64,000 nt of DNA, taken from NCBI RefSeq assembly GCF_032854445.1, contig NC_088300.1:26393608-26457607 (forward strand), in the 5' to 3' direction. The notes under the pieces were generated by a model, which saw only the letters and a list, made by a program, of their open reading frames with translations, did not search any database and was not told where the DNA came from. How positions within the stretch are numbered: the stretch's first letter is position 1; the number at the start of each line of letters is the position of its first letter. Below are positions 42,530 through 58,699 of this stretch, piece by piece. The DNA comes from Liolophura sinensis. Its lineage: Eukaryota; Mollusca; Polyplacophora; Chitonida; Chitonidae. The position numbers and the translations under genes are program-made.

Positions 42530-42735
42530 TCAAGGGACAACCACTAAATCGGTCAGTCGTACACAACTCTCTTTCTGTCATGCTGACTTCCTCTCCTGTC
42601 GAATGGAGGAAGATCTGCCAGCAGCCTGCAGATAGACGTGGGTTCCCTTGGGCTCTACCCGGTTTCCCCTGGCCATAATATTTCAAAAGTGAAATATTCT
42701 TGAGTACGGCGCAAAACACCAGGTTAATAAATGAA
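42530..42735 (+). repeat. SINE family 1, diverged copy
   Basis: It includes TCTGCCAGCAGCCTGCAGAT, GGGCTCTACCCGGTTTCC and the end AAGTGAAATATTCTTGAGTA CGGCGCAAAACACC. It faces the copy at 42,148-42,295 in opposite orientation about 240 bases away. Confidence 0.75.
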
Positions 42736-43042
42736 TCCCAAACAGTCCCTAGAAAGTGTATATATAAAATGCTGATAGGCTTTGCTTTATCATGAGACAA
42801 AACAACAAACACTGAAAGTAAAATAAAAACAAACTGTATTGCACTGGTGTCATTTGTTAGGACTATTTAAGGTGTACGATAAATAACCTAGCTTATATAT
42901 TAACCGTACATGAATCACACATAAATTGAACGGTACAGAAGTACACCAAACTTTAACATGTATCACAGACAAGCAAAAATATTTTCATCCTGGACAGTTA
43001 AAGATCTGGGAAAGATACGTCGGAGTAGCAATTGTTCGGCAC

Positions 43043-43660
43043 TTATCGGTCATCCTCGCCCAGTGTTAACTGGAAATTTTGCTTGGCGTACATACAAGAG
43101 GAAAAGTTCACCCTTTCAGAATTTAAACCCGCATCAGCCAACGATGAGTCTGACATGAAATTGTTAAAAAGAGGATCCTCGTTTATAAGTGGCATGCACT
43201 CTGGGCCGCTTCCATTCACCGACATAGGGGTGTATTCACATGGATCGTGCCATTTTGTGTTGAGCTGGTAAATATTGGAACATGACCTCTTGTCTTTGTA
43301 GACGTTTGTGTTTACCGGATAGTCCATCTGATGTCCATTTTTTCGCTCGCACGTTATCACCTGTCCGTCGATGGGTCGAGAAAGCTCATTCAACAAAAAC
43401 TGGATGTATTCTGTTGATTTTCTCAGGATCCCACATTTACTAAGTCGTCCTTTTCGCCAGCTGTGTGGAAGTCGCTTCCTCAACACGTCGAAGGTGGCAT
43501 TTATTTGATGAACGCGAGTTCGCTCCCTTGCGTTCCTGCGCGCCATAGATTCGGGTATTGGCTGGCCATTTTTTCCGCTGAATGACAAGTGGCATTGTTC
43601 ATTTGCTGACTGTAAAAGTTGGTCAATCTGGTCTTGGCTTACCATGAACATATTCTCCAT
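43043..43660 (-). CDS. Group A bHLH transcription factor, single exon
   Basis: This is a 205-residue predicted nuclear DNA-binding protein. The bHLH spans residues 41-93: basic region RRNARERTRVHQIN, helix 1 ATFDVLRKRLP, a short loop and helix 2 LSKCGILRKSTEYIQFLLNE. The Glu in RER and the following Arg are the E-box-contacting residues of class A factors. The basic region resembles achaete-scute (RRNARER) and Net/ATOH8 (ARERTRVH) types, but the loop and helix 2 fit neither well, so the subfamily is left open. The rest is low in recognisable motifs. The start (ACAATGG context) is the only in-frame ATG before the domain that gives a full N-terminus. No introns are needed. Such factors usually specify neural, secretory or mesodermal cell types. 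Confidence 0.85.
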   Translation of the reverse strand: MENMFMVSQDQIDQLLQSANEQCHLSFSGKNGQPIPESMARRNARERTRVHQINATFDVLRKRLPHSWRKGRLSKCGILRKSTEYIQFLLNELSRPIDGQVITCERKNGHQMDYPVNTNVYKDKRSCSNIYQLNTKWHDPCEYTPMSVNGSGPECMPLINEDPLFNNFMSDSSLADAGLNSERVNFSSCMYAKQNFQLTLGEDDR

Positions 43661-43795
43661 TGTTGATTGTAATGATAAGTAAATACTAAAGCTTTAACAA
43701 GTGGCCTGAAGATACTGATCATTGAATTGAATCTAACGTGATCGGGGTGTTGGCAGCCGGATGGAAATGTACCTACGTTTTGTATACAATCGCCC

Positions 43796-43803
43796 TTTTA
43801 AAG
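43796..43803 (-). promoter_or_regulatory. Possible TATA-like element of the bHLH gene
   Basis: On the minus strand CTTTAAAAGGGC lies about 140 bases upstream of the bHLH ATG. TTTAAAAG could serve as a TATA box; there is no further support. Confidence 0.25.
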
Positions 43804-46800
43804 AAAAACCAAGGTGTTTTGAACTCAACGTCCCACTTTGTCGGTGCGATTATGGATATGTGTTTGGTTGTTATCGATAATTACCTGTGGTCTGTTACCT
43901 CGTGAAGCCTGTCTATAATGATCGATGCGCTAGTCGATGTGATCTGAATGTTTACAATAACGCAGACGTAAGATAAACCCGAATTGGAATGAGAACGATC
44001 CCTTTGTCTTTGATCTCTACCGCTCTCGCTATTCTAACTGCACAGGTGTGAATAGGTTAGCGGCGGTATGAACCCACAAATTACAGGTAAACTGACCGAT
44101 TAGTCAGACTGTGTGAGCATATTAACAAGTGATAATTACTCTTACCTGGCGGTGTTAAAGTCTAACTGTAAAGCGTCCCGACGATTAACCTACCGTGTCT
44201 TCGACCAGCCATTTCGTGAGAAACAGTCTATTTAAACAAACTGGTCAACTTTATTCCAACGGCACGGATAAAACCCTCAAAACAAATTCTGTATATGGTA
44301 TTTGTCACTTAAAATATTCTTATTCTCTTATTTACCGTGGTCTGAAATAGGAAATCAATACAGTAATCAATATATGCTCAACTAATTAAAATATCTATCG
44401 ATTACAACCTTAGTTTTAAAGCTTATGTGTTTTCATACTTATCTTGGAATATATGGGAAATATGGAACAGGTATACTGGTATTTTAAAATTGTCTTAAGC
44501 GCAATTGTTATTATTACTGAGCATCATTGGCGACTTTCCTCCAAGTTAAATTCACCATTGTTCTCTTGCCATGAATGAGTGACGTGTTATACGGGTTTGA
44601 CCACAAAACGTCATAGAAAAGGCAGTAATGAATGAAAAAAAGCTACACACACGAGACCCGAACTAAATACAGGGATATAGGATGACTCAGCATTTCAACA
44701 ATAAAAGTAGGTACCCGTGTACTGAAAGAATTTGGATTTAATATTTTATTTCAAACTAAACCTGAAATGGTAACAAAGTATTTAAGCATTTCAAATTTCG
44801 TCTGTTTGATGAATGCCGCGTGGTGAATGTGTTTCTATTCATTCGATGCGATAACTGACATTATCACAATCATTTACCAGAGTAATGTTAATTACGCTGT
44901 GCCATCTGCCCAACTGTTGTGATTATGAGTGGTTTGAAACAACAGTTGTTATCAATGGAATCCTGAGTGTAATATATCGAATCATATGATACAATGATAA
45001 TAGAATATGAAGAGAATTTTCTTAGGAAGGTCTGAATTTATTTTACCTATATCCATATTCGAAATTATATATATCGTAGCAAAACATGAAAGATAAGAAT
45101 AATTTTGCTTCTTTGTTCTTGTAAACTGATTGAAGTAATGTTTATTTGTAAAGGAAAGAAATATGACTCCAATCCTGCAGGTAATTTTGAGTTTTTTGAA
45201 AGAAAGCAACACTCATATTTTGCTGGTTGTGATAAAGCAGTCTGGACATTGTAAACTCACATTGATATAGTTTGTTTGCTCCAGACTACAGCTTTGCTAC
45301 TCGCTTTACACGATTCACCTCTGACCTCTGTCTACGGCGCAAAGACTTGCCAGTCAAACTTGACTTACCGTTGTTTGATATATTCCTTGGCCTGTCTTGT
45401 TCGGCCATGGTAGACAAGCCAACTGGGGTGCTAACAGTTGGTGTTTGTGACCAGACCTCACCAGTTCTCAGTTTTGCGTTAAAGCTTGAGTTTTGTTTTG
45501 TTTTGTTTATTCACACCAAATCTACCGGATCCATATGGACCCAGTAACAGGAACGATAACAGAAGTATACTTAACAGGTACGCAACAAATATATACTGTG
45601 TACGTATAGCATGCAAATGGACCAAGACTATATTCATTATATTTTTTCTAGGAACTACCTTGAAATCGCGCCTTTAACCTACGTTAATTTGCGATAATCT
45701 CCATCTTGTCTTGCCTCTGCGTGAACTCGCGAGATACCCGAAATGCCGATTCTGCTTATACAATGTTACACACTATTAAAAGTATATAGGCATAAGTGGC
45801 ATGCCCGCGATATCCCGTCCAGCACTTCAATCCATTAGAATAGCAACAGCTTTATGCCCTGATGTTTAAGCTTATCAACCTCCATAAATAGATATCAAAC
45901 TCCTGTTGGAGAACATTGAAATATTTTCGTGTTCAAACGCAAACACTACATTTGCGAACATTAATGCGACTCGCCATAGGTAAAATAAATTGTTCTGTCT
46001 TGTTCTTAATACAGGCACATGGTATGAAACAACTCTTCTAATATGAAAGCTTTGGGCTATTTTGCTAAGAAAAATTCAATCACGGTATTTCCGTCTGCTC
46101 TAAGTTGGGATGTTAAAGTCCTTAGAATTCATAACACAGATTTGTCATAAGCTTTATTACATTTAAAGTATAAAAGATTTAACAAATTTACGCCGGACAC
46201 TTTCAATCCGATGTAACCGTAAACTCCAGTTTGGCCCAAAGACAGAGACTTAACTGCAAAGACACCACTAAATGACGTAGAAGTTCTCCTGGTGAAGCCT
46301 AACATTTTGTTTGCTATCTTAATGGTATTCTCAATATGGTCCGTAGACATCAGGGCTCAAACGTCCTTGACCTCACTTACTTTAGAAAGCATACAATCAG
46401 CCAATCAGAGCTCGATTTGGCACAAAATATCCATAAAGTCGAAAGATTATTATGAACTCTAAAATATTTCTCAGTGAAATTTTTGTCTTTTGTATTAAGC
46501 ATACTTTTCTTAATTTTCCTTACAACTATACTTTTTGTTTTATATTACATTTTCATGTTTCCTTTAACATTGCTGAAATGCCACATGACTGATCGCGGTA
46601 ATACCATGTACCTAAGAACGGGGTTAGGAAATACCATTGAATTTCATAGTTACATGTCTTCTGGGCCAAAAATGCAAGAACCGCTGTTCGCTGTTGAAAC
46701 TTGTCCAACAGAATATGTTTACATAGTTAAAATTGTCTTGCTTCTCATAAATGCCGTTTTCCGTTCACGTCCATGCCTTTTATGGGATGTGCTAATACCG

Positions 46801-47142
46801 AGATCAATATATTGCTGTGAAAATATTAAGTTATTATGATAGTTTGCGAGATGTACTCTTGCTGTTTATTAAGAATATGACAACTGTATCTAAACTCATA
46901 GCCACATCCCATGCGGGCATATACAGGTGTTTAGCATGCACAGATTTCTATTTAATGGCATAGATATAGCTTGTCCGTTTGTATCGTTGCTACTAATATA
47001 TGTATGCTAGTTAAATGCAACATTTATTCCTGAAATATACATATATATACCATTAACATTTGTTGGAAATATGATATGAAGAAATTATTGGGAAAACTGC
47101 GTCTGGGTTTACAGGTGCGTTTAAACCTTATACACTGGGAGG

Positions 47143-47384
47143 CCAGTTTGGGTCAACTTACTAAAAATAAATTAATAAAAAAAAAGATACAATTGAGCTA
47201 ATTTAACTGAGAAAACCTATTCATATGACCAGATTAGCTGAGTCATGAAAAAGATATAACTCTGGCAATTTGTTGACTTGCTTAGTCGGATAACTCACAG
47301 CAGTCTTTCATGACTCGGCTGATCTGGTCAAATGACTTTTCTGAGTTGACTTCGTTTACGTTTTGAGTCAGTTGACCTAAATTT
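47143..47384. repeat. MITE-like inverted repeat
   Basis: Arms CCAGTTTGGGTCAACTTACT and GTCAGTTGACCTAAATTTG are inverted at the ends. Inside, ATGACCAGATTAGCTGAGTC ATGAAAAAG pairs with CTTTCATGACTCGGCTGATC TGGTCA. The whole folds back over about 240 bases. No coding capacity. Confidence 0.65.
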
Positions 47385-47865
47385 GTTTTCAATGTATAGT
47401 CTATGGCACACGTCTTACATGATACTTTGTAATTAGGAAATCAGTGTGGCATTGATACTCTACGGTTAGCTCTAAACCTATGTAGGTTTTAGATTCGGGT
47501 GCCCATCTGGGAAATTGTCCTCCTTTTCATTTTAAGTGCCATTAACAATTACTAATTATGGTTTTTGTGTCATATCGGCATTATTACAGCCATATCGTGG
47601 AGGAATTTTTTCCAAAACGTGTATTGGGACACACTAAGTTAGCAGCCTTAGTTCTCTCCGGTGACGACGGGTCTCCTGATTGGTGGATAGAGAAAGAAAT
47701 AAAAAGTATGACGTAAAAAGGTATGCGCACCTTATTGGTGGAAAATCTGTCGTCTAATACCATTGTTAGACAACACAAACGATCACACGAGCGTCGGCGA
47801 CGGCTTATTGCCAATACGGCCCCTCGAAGAGTGAGAATGTTGGAATGTACAAAAATCACTGCCTA

Positions 47866-47942
47866 AAGCCAGACTTGAACCCATACCCAGTCACTGAAAG
47901 GCCATCACCTTACATAACCACTAGGCCACCGCCCTATCCCAA
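47866..47942 (-). repeat. tRNA-like SINE head fragment
   Basis: On the minus strand GGTGGCCTAGTGGTTATGT (A-box-like) and GGGTATGGGTTCAAGTCTGG (B box) are spaced as in a tRNA-derived promoter, but the ends do not form a proper acceptor stem. It is a SINE head rather than a tRNA gene. Confidence 0.5.
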
Positions 47943-48013
47943 AACTATAGACGCACAGCTGTTACAATTCAATAATTGCGAAAAAGGAAATGTTCACACA
48001 TATCTTAATACAT

Positions 48014-48019
48014 TTTATT
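48014..48019 (-). terminator. AATAAA polyadenylation signal of the minus-strand ARL gene
   Basis: AATAAA on the minus strand lies about 115 bases after the stop codon at 48,135. Confidence 0.5.
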
Positions 48020-48654
48020 TCTATAACATTCAAAGTAAATAACAATATAGTGAACAGAAATATTTTAAAAAAAGAAAGAGAATGTTTTAGCACTCGCGGA
48101 TGAAGCACTCTTCGTTTTGTCACTCCCATTCCATTCACAAGTAATTTGACCTTTTTAGCTTATGGCTGCTTTTCTTGTAATTTTTACCAAAGTCGCCATG
48201 GTCGTCATGCTTTTCCAGCAGACCTTCACCGCGAGTAGCGCATGTGCCTTGGACACACCAATACCTGTCCTTCATCTTCCCCAAATTCAACCAATCAGCT
48301 ATTTCAGATGTTGAAAGTGCACCTAAAAACAAAAAAAAAAACACAAAATGTAAATTCCGTTCATTCCCTGCAACAAGGTCACAAAACAGTGACCCAAAAT
48401 CTTAGTTGTCGTCTGTCTGTTAGCTAAAATGCAGAAATCCCAGAGTTAAACAAAAGACTTGGCAAGTGTCCAGCAGACCTACAACCGGAATTCGATTACA
48501 AGTTACATGTTGATGCTTTACCATGAACCTCCTGTCATCTCTTATGTATACCATCCCTCCCTCGTTCCCTCGCTCAGTCAGCTATGACATTGGCTCTTGC
48601 CACCCCGACCCAACCCAACCCCAACCTTTACTACCCCAAACCAGTCGGCCTGTG

Positions 48655-48825
48655 ACTGATGAGCTAGTCCCAGGCTACAATCCATCTCTTGGTGTCAGTC
48701 ATAGAGATTGTCAAGTACAAGGGTGTTGGTATTTTCAAGGCACTACGGTTTACTTTTTCACCTATGCACCAGACGGCCGTATAAGTGAAAAATTCTTGAC
48801 TATAACTTAAAACACCGAGTATATT
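48655..48825 (+). repeat. SINE-like element in ARL intron 3
   Basis: The body differs from family 1 (head-proximal GGCTACAATCCATCTCTTGG), but the end GGCCGTATAAGTGAAAAATT CTTGACTATAACTTAAAACA CC is the shared tail. It is inserted antisense to the host ARL gene. Confidence 0.6.
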
Positions 48826-49026
48826 TTTTACTTTCTTTTTTATATTTACCTTCGACGTCTTGCTTATTCGCCATGACAATCAGTGGAATGCCTTTAAGTT
48901 CTTCGGCTTTACACATGCGCATCAGTTCCACGCGTGCGACTGGCAGACGTTCTTTATCTGAGCTGTCCACAACAAAGAGTATCCCTGAAAATGAGCAACA
49001 ATGGCCTCTTGAGAAAAAACTAACAT

Positions 49027-49044
49027 TTAAACTGCACTTGTGAT
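49027..49044. repeat. Poly-T run
   Basis: About 18 T residues in ARL intron 2; a site where assembly length is unreliable. Confidence 0.8.
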
Positions 49045-49459
49045 TTTTTTTTTTTTTTTTTTTTGGTAGAAAAATCGCAATACCAATATAAAAGACCCGG
49101 CATGGACTAATCTTTGTTTAGACAAACTGATTAAATAACTTTATACGGTAAATTTATTTGAGGAGTATCCATATGGAACAACCGTTTGTACAGCTTATCA
49201 ACACACCATGTGATCCTTTGAAGTACATGTTCCATAGCCGCCTGAGTTTCTCCTGACCGCCGACGTCCCAGACGGTAAACGTGACGTTTTTACACACCGT
49301 CACTGTCTCCACGTTAAAACCCACTGTAGGTAACGTCTGGACGTCATCCTGGTCGAGCTTGATTTTTGTATAATATCGTTGTCTTGCCTGCGAAATAAAA
49401 TTAGAGTGAGTATTTAATTGCAGTCCCAACATATTGTACTGATTGTCGTAAGAATTGAA

Positions 49460-49773
49460 TGCGTGAGTGCTTGGAGTTTAACGTCGTACTTAACACAATT
49501 TTTCAATCATACGAAAGAGTCCTTAGAGTGTGCCTCCCTCGTTGCAGGACGTATTTCCACCGCTCTTTTATCTATTCCTGCCGAAGGCGCTTAAACGGCC
49601 CCCTCCCGTGCCATTATACTGATACGGGCCACCACCCCCTTCATGCTGAACGCCAAGCGAGGAATTTACAACTCCCTCTTTTTTTAAGGTCTTAGGTGTG
49701 ACCCGACCCAGGATTGACCCTGGCTCTAGCGCCTCCCGAAGAGGATGCTCTACCAACTGTGCTATCGGGGCCT
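49460..49773 (-). mobile_element. SINE family 4, full length, in ARL intron 1
   Basis: On the minus strand it starts GGCCCCGATAGCACAGTTGG TAGAGCATCC (A box) with GGGTCAATCCTGGGTCGGGT as the degenerate B-box region. A body with GGCCCGTATCAGTATAATGG follows, then the end CGTATGATTGAAAAATTG... AGTACGACGTTAAACTCCAA GCACTCACGCA, a diverged form of the tail seen in family 1. Head and body are unrelated to family 1. Confidence 0.75.
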
Positions 49774-50657
49774 TTGTTGTAGGGAACTACTGTTAAAAGA
49801 TTTAATCATATTATTTAAAGCCAACCAAAACTAAAAACTGACAGCTTGTGTTATTTGCAAAAAAAAATCAGCTTAATTAGTGTCTAATAGATTAACCTTT
49901 ATTTTTAAGCAATTTAGAGTAAAAAATATACTCTGCCAATTTTCATTACGAAGTATGAAAAGTTGCGGAGATTAAAACTTAAATCAAAGTTTATTTTCCT
50001 GTGTGATCATATAAAACCACCACAGCGGACACGATTGAATGTTCCAGGGTGTTCCCTTTTCTACAATACCTACGCCAATTGTCTAAACTTTTTCTCATTT
50101 AAAAAGACTGTTTTCCTGTATCCAAAACTAATTTGACATATATGAACTGTTTTGGGGTTGATCAAAATTTCATTCACAAACTATCACTCTAGCAAACGAC
50201 CCATGCTCAGAAACGGTCTCACAACGTATTCAGATAAGATAATATAAGATACAGTATGAGGGAAACGTGTAAAAATGATCAAAAAATACGTATGATTATG
50301 TTTGCAAACTTCTCACCAGCAGAGTCCAATCCGACCATAAGCAGTCTAGCCGATGATAAGTGAATCTCCAAGATCTTTTCCTGAAGTTTGGACACAATCT
50401 TCCCCATTTCATAAGTCCAGCTGTTGTTATAATACAGATGTTACACATAAAGGATAGAACACGTATATAGTGAAACCTAATGGTGGCTGGTCAGTTTTAT
50501 ATTCTTGATCACGTGATCGGATTATCTCGCGAAAATAGAATGTGGTCTTAACCAGAAGATTTGTTTTAAAGATTTCGCCACACTGGCTCAAGCTCAAACA
50601 ATCAACAGACTGACCACCCACGCGCTCGAAATTTTCAATGAGAAGTTGGTGGAGGTT

Positions 50658-50677
50658 GGGGGGGGGGGGGGGGGGGG
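50658..50677. repeat. Poly-G run (20 G)
   Basis: A homopolymer about 250 bases upstream of the minus-strand ARL start codon. It can form G-quadruplex-like structure and is prone to length errors. Confidence 0.85.
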
Positions 50678-50935
50678 TGGGGCTATGCAGCGGTCATAAG
50701 GTATAATATCCAACTCATTGCAGTTTAAATGACTCTTTCCTGGTACCTTAAACCTGATTACGTTACCAGCAAATGTGAACGCAATCAGACTGCAATTTAC
50801 AGCTAATTTTCAGATTTTGTGCTAAACATTTGTGGTTAATGTTTGTAGGAATAGGTTTGGGATGAGATGACAAGACGACACTTTAGTTATGCCCTTTTCT
50901 TCCTTACTTACTATATATATATATATATATACACA

Positions 50936-51022
50936 CAGTGGAGTTTCTTTGACGTCTGACGTCAGATATAGCCTAACTAGGAAGTGCTATATCTGACGTC
51001 AGACGTCAAAGAAACTCCACTG
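50936..51022. mobile_element. Palindromic TA-flanked MITE, short form
   Basis: A near-perfect palindrome with 37-base arms starting CAGTGGAGTTTCTTTGACGT and 13 bases of loop, embedded between (TA)n tracts. The CAG ends and TA flanks resemble Tc1/mariner- or pogo-type non-autonomous elements. The arms contain CTGACGTCAG, a CRE-like core. Confidence 0.7.
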
Positions 51023-51085
51023 TATATATATATATATATATGCATCATATAAACTATTATGCATCATTAACTTACTGGGGTTTAC

Positions 51086-51149
51086 TGTATGGTTTTGGCT
51101 CACTTCCTAGTTAGGCTATATCTGACGTCAGACGTCAAAGAAACACCAC

Positions 51150-51181
<32 letters not shown>

Positions 51182-51247
51182 CAGTGGAGTTTCTTTGACG
51201 TCTGACGTCAGATATAGCCTAACTAGGAAGTGAGCCAAAACCATACA
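51086..51247. mobile_element. Second copy pair of the TA-flanked element, inverted around (TA)n
   Basis: TGTATGGTTTTGGCTCACTT ... CACCACTGT (51,086-51,152) and its inverse ACAGTGGAGTTTC ... CCAAAACCATACA (51,181-51,247) flank a TA tract of about 28 bases. The sequence is the same as in the short palindrome at 50,936, extended by GAGCCAAAACCATACA. Confidence 0.7.
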
Positions 51248-51249
51248 TC

Positions 51250-53686
51250 AAGTAAAGAAATGAACACACATATCACGTGGGTTTCTAATGGTTTCATGTC
51301 TTTATGGATGCATATATTCAAGCACCCTCCCTTGCCGACCATGTTTTCATAGTTATAACTATTCAGCAGAGAGTTGCAACAAATCCAAAGTAGTGCAACT
51401 TTTTGTTCAAAATGTACTTTAGAACGATGCAGCAAGTGTTTTAATTCATTTTATTTGAATTTTTTTCTTATATTATTGTTTTGTAGGAAGCTAGAGAGTA
51501 AGAAAGTCAAATTGCTCTGTCTCCCAAAAGATAACAAAGCAGGTGTTCAACGTGTATAATCGTGTTGTTTATCACTAGTAGAGTTTTTGTTTGTACGGCC
51601 CCTCAAATGAAGGTGTTATTTGATTTGCCACACAGCAAGACGTCAACCGCTATCATCACAGTTACCTATGGGATCAAACACCAGGCCTAATCCACCCATG
51701 TAAAAGCAGACTTGTTTATTTCTATTTACGCCTTATCTTATATAAACAAACACCATCTAAGACAACCTGTCCAGTAAGGTGAAATCAGCAATTTTCCCAC
51801 GGTTTAGCGCAAAACCAAAAAATACAGCACTTCTTTTCTTATCTCACACATTTTCTATCATAAGGGTGATACATGACACCAAGGGTTTGTATTAATTCTA
51901 GTCGGATCTAAGTTTTCATCTTGTAGGATCCATAAACGTTGCAGAATAAATATTTGTCCCATACATTGAAAAACCTTAATAATTCATAAATTTATTCAAC
52001 GCTACCATTTCGATAATCACAATGTGTTAAGTTATAAGAATAAGAACTTTATTGTAGCGGTACCTGTTCAGTGTGTGTATTAGAGATATTTGAGCACACT
52101 ACCAAGCCTAGAGAGAACTTCAGATATTAATGTAGCAGTAATATCGGATTTTCTTTCAACTAGCTTCTTTAATTGTTTCATTCTTTGCTTCTTTCTTGTC
52201 TATATATAAAGCATTTTTTAATTTATTGTGATCCAATATTCAGCAACATTTTTGTAAGCTTGCTTTCGCAAATAATCATGTACAGACCTAATTTTAATTA
52301 AGTTCAGTAATTAAAGGGTATCCACTTCATTTTAGAAAGTGTAATCAAGATGTAATATTGATCATAGTGGATCGTTTTTCCAACTCCTGCTGGGCGAAGC
52401 CTTCTCCACTGGCGCACAAAATCTTTTTATTGAATTCTTTATTGGTCAAATAAGCGCTAGGTGCTAATCAGTAAAATCATGTGACGGTTGCACGCCAGAC
52501 TGCCTGTTGATTGTCAGATTACCGTCCGTGAGGTCGGGTAAGTCTGTCTAACATGCAGGTAGGCATGTGTTAAACCCCCTATGGTAAAGCCCCACACCTT
52601 AGTCTCAGTTCTCACATCGTGGAGCGGACAACCACCACATCTTGTGTCTCTCAAGGCACAAAGTCACTCACCAACCACAAATTATCCTACTGTGAAACTG
52701 ATTCTGTACTGAAATGACAATTAACGTTAACCGACTACTTAGCACCACTAGTTACCTTTTAATCCTCTTTTATCCCAATTTCGAAGTCAAACGGGCTTGG
52801 AAGTCATTAAAGACTAATTTATCTAAACGTGATTTTAATGCTGAATATCATCAATACGACAAGTAAGAAAATATTTTTTTAATTATCTTGAAAATTAGAA
52901 TAGATAAAGCATCCAGAAAAGTTTATATGGTCTGGTTTGGTTCTTGATTTTATCAAAATATAAAATTCCACATGTGCACCCTTTCAGCTTTAACGTGTAA
53001 ATTGTTGAGTCAGTTTACAGGATATCAGCAAAGTGTACAAGTAAAGCGTCGTAGCCATATTAATAAATAAATGAATGGGAATATAGTATTGTTAACCAAG
53101 ACTTTAACATTCCGAGATGATAGGATCCCGGAGGATTACAATGTGTAGAATGTCTAGCCTATATGACTTTAGGCTTTGATGCTGCATGCTCAGTATGTTT
53201 AGAGTTTTCATCTGCTTTTTAATCTGTGTCAAAACATAATCTAAGGGATATAGATACTCCAGTGCATCGATGTTAGTATGGGTGTAACAAAGAACTATCG
53301 TGTTGAAAGAGCTATTGTCTTTCTGGGTCGAATCAGACCTGGTCATTCAAAAAAAAAACAATACTTAAATAAGGATTAGAAGTGATACACTTCATTCATA
53401 AAATACAAGTATCCCTTCTAAAAACAGTGAATATCCATGTGCTCGGGATCGAATTATCCCCTGCCCGCATTTCCCGCTGCGTTCTACTTTAATGAGTATT
53501 ACTTTGTCGTCTGCCAATTTGGTCACGTGATCTCTCAATGTGATACCCGCGGAGTCTGTAGGCCTGTAGGTCTGTATATCGGCAATTGTCGAAATTAAAT
53601 AGTCGAATATTGCATGTCTGTGTCTTTTATACAGAAGTAGATGCTGCGTGTAGACGTGTGATTACTTGTAAATTATTGATATCAAC
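51250..53686. other. Region between the two ARL genes, plus-strand promoter side
   Basis: No coding exon or repeat family was identified. It must contain the promoter of the plus-strand ARL gene, but no clear TATA box was found near 53.6 kb. Confidence 0.4.
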
Positions 53687-58458
<4,772 letters not shown>

Positions 58459-58650
58459 CTACTGTTGGATTTCCATTGATGGAGGTTTCTACCTCACAGA
58501 ATAAGTGCTAAATATATTATGCTAAAATTGCAATGTATTGAGATAAATACTATCTTTACACAGTTTTCAATCACAAACCATAAAGTTTTTGTAAATAATG
58601 ATCATGAAAATTGCACTATGTCTCATACCAAATGCTGTTAGTCTCTTTCA

Positions 58651-58656
58651 ATAAAA
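58651..58656 (+). terminator. AATAAA polyadenylation signal of the plus-strand ARL gene
   Basis: AATAAA lies about 190 bases after the stop; a weaker ATAAAG lies earlier. Confidence 0.45.
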
Positions 58657-58699
58657 TATCTCGTCTTTATTGCGTGTTATTGTGTTTAATTTATTTATT

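Larger units (their letters stand above)
39200..43042. other. Intergenic region between GH10 and bHLH genes
   Basis: Apart from a 20-base direct duplication (40,391-40,431), a small tandem repeat near 41.7 kb and SINE copies at 42.1-42.7 kb, no feature is supported. The presumed GH10 promoter should lie just above 39,166, but no clear TATA box was found. Confidence 0.5.
43810..48010. other. Intergenic region, bHLH to ARL pair
   Basis: Mostly unique AT-rich DNA. It contains one MITE-like inverted repeat (47,143-47,384) and a tRNA-like SINE head (about 47,866-47,942). The ORF at 46,474-46,839 begins hydrophobic but has no family features. Confidence 0.5.
48135..50407 (-). pseudogene. ARF-like small GTPase (ARL11/14-like) with frameshift in exon 2
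   Basis: There are four exons: 50407-50317, 49387-49207, 48984-48850 and 48322-48135. The encoded pieces match an ARF-family GTPase: MGKIVSKLQEK with a myristoylation-type Gly2/Ser6, LMVGLDSAGKTT (P loop), [24 protein letters not shown] and CATRGEGLLE. Exons 1, 3 and 4 have exactly the lengths (91, 135, 188) of the plus-strand paralogue at 53.7 kb, but exon 2 is 181 rather than 180 bases. The extra A lies in a run of five (49,363-49,367) just after the P loop and leads to a stop a few codons later. All splice sites and the rest of the frame are intact, so this is either a recent pseudogene or a sequencing/assembly indel. ARF-type proteins act at membranes in GTP-dependent trafficking. Confidence 0.8.

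Noticed and set aside
46474-46839. ORF with a hydrophobic N-terminus, like a membrane protein
   Set aside because: AT-rich DNA easily codes for Phe/Leu/Ile runs; the rest has no recognisable feature and no flanking exon was found.
47866-47942. Candidate tRNA gene with A- and B-box-like motifs
   Set aside because: No acceptor stem or sensible anticodon arm; it looks like a SINE head.
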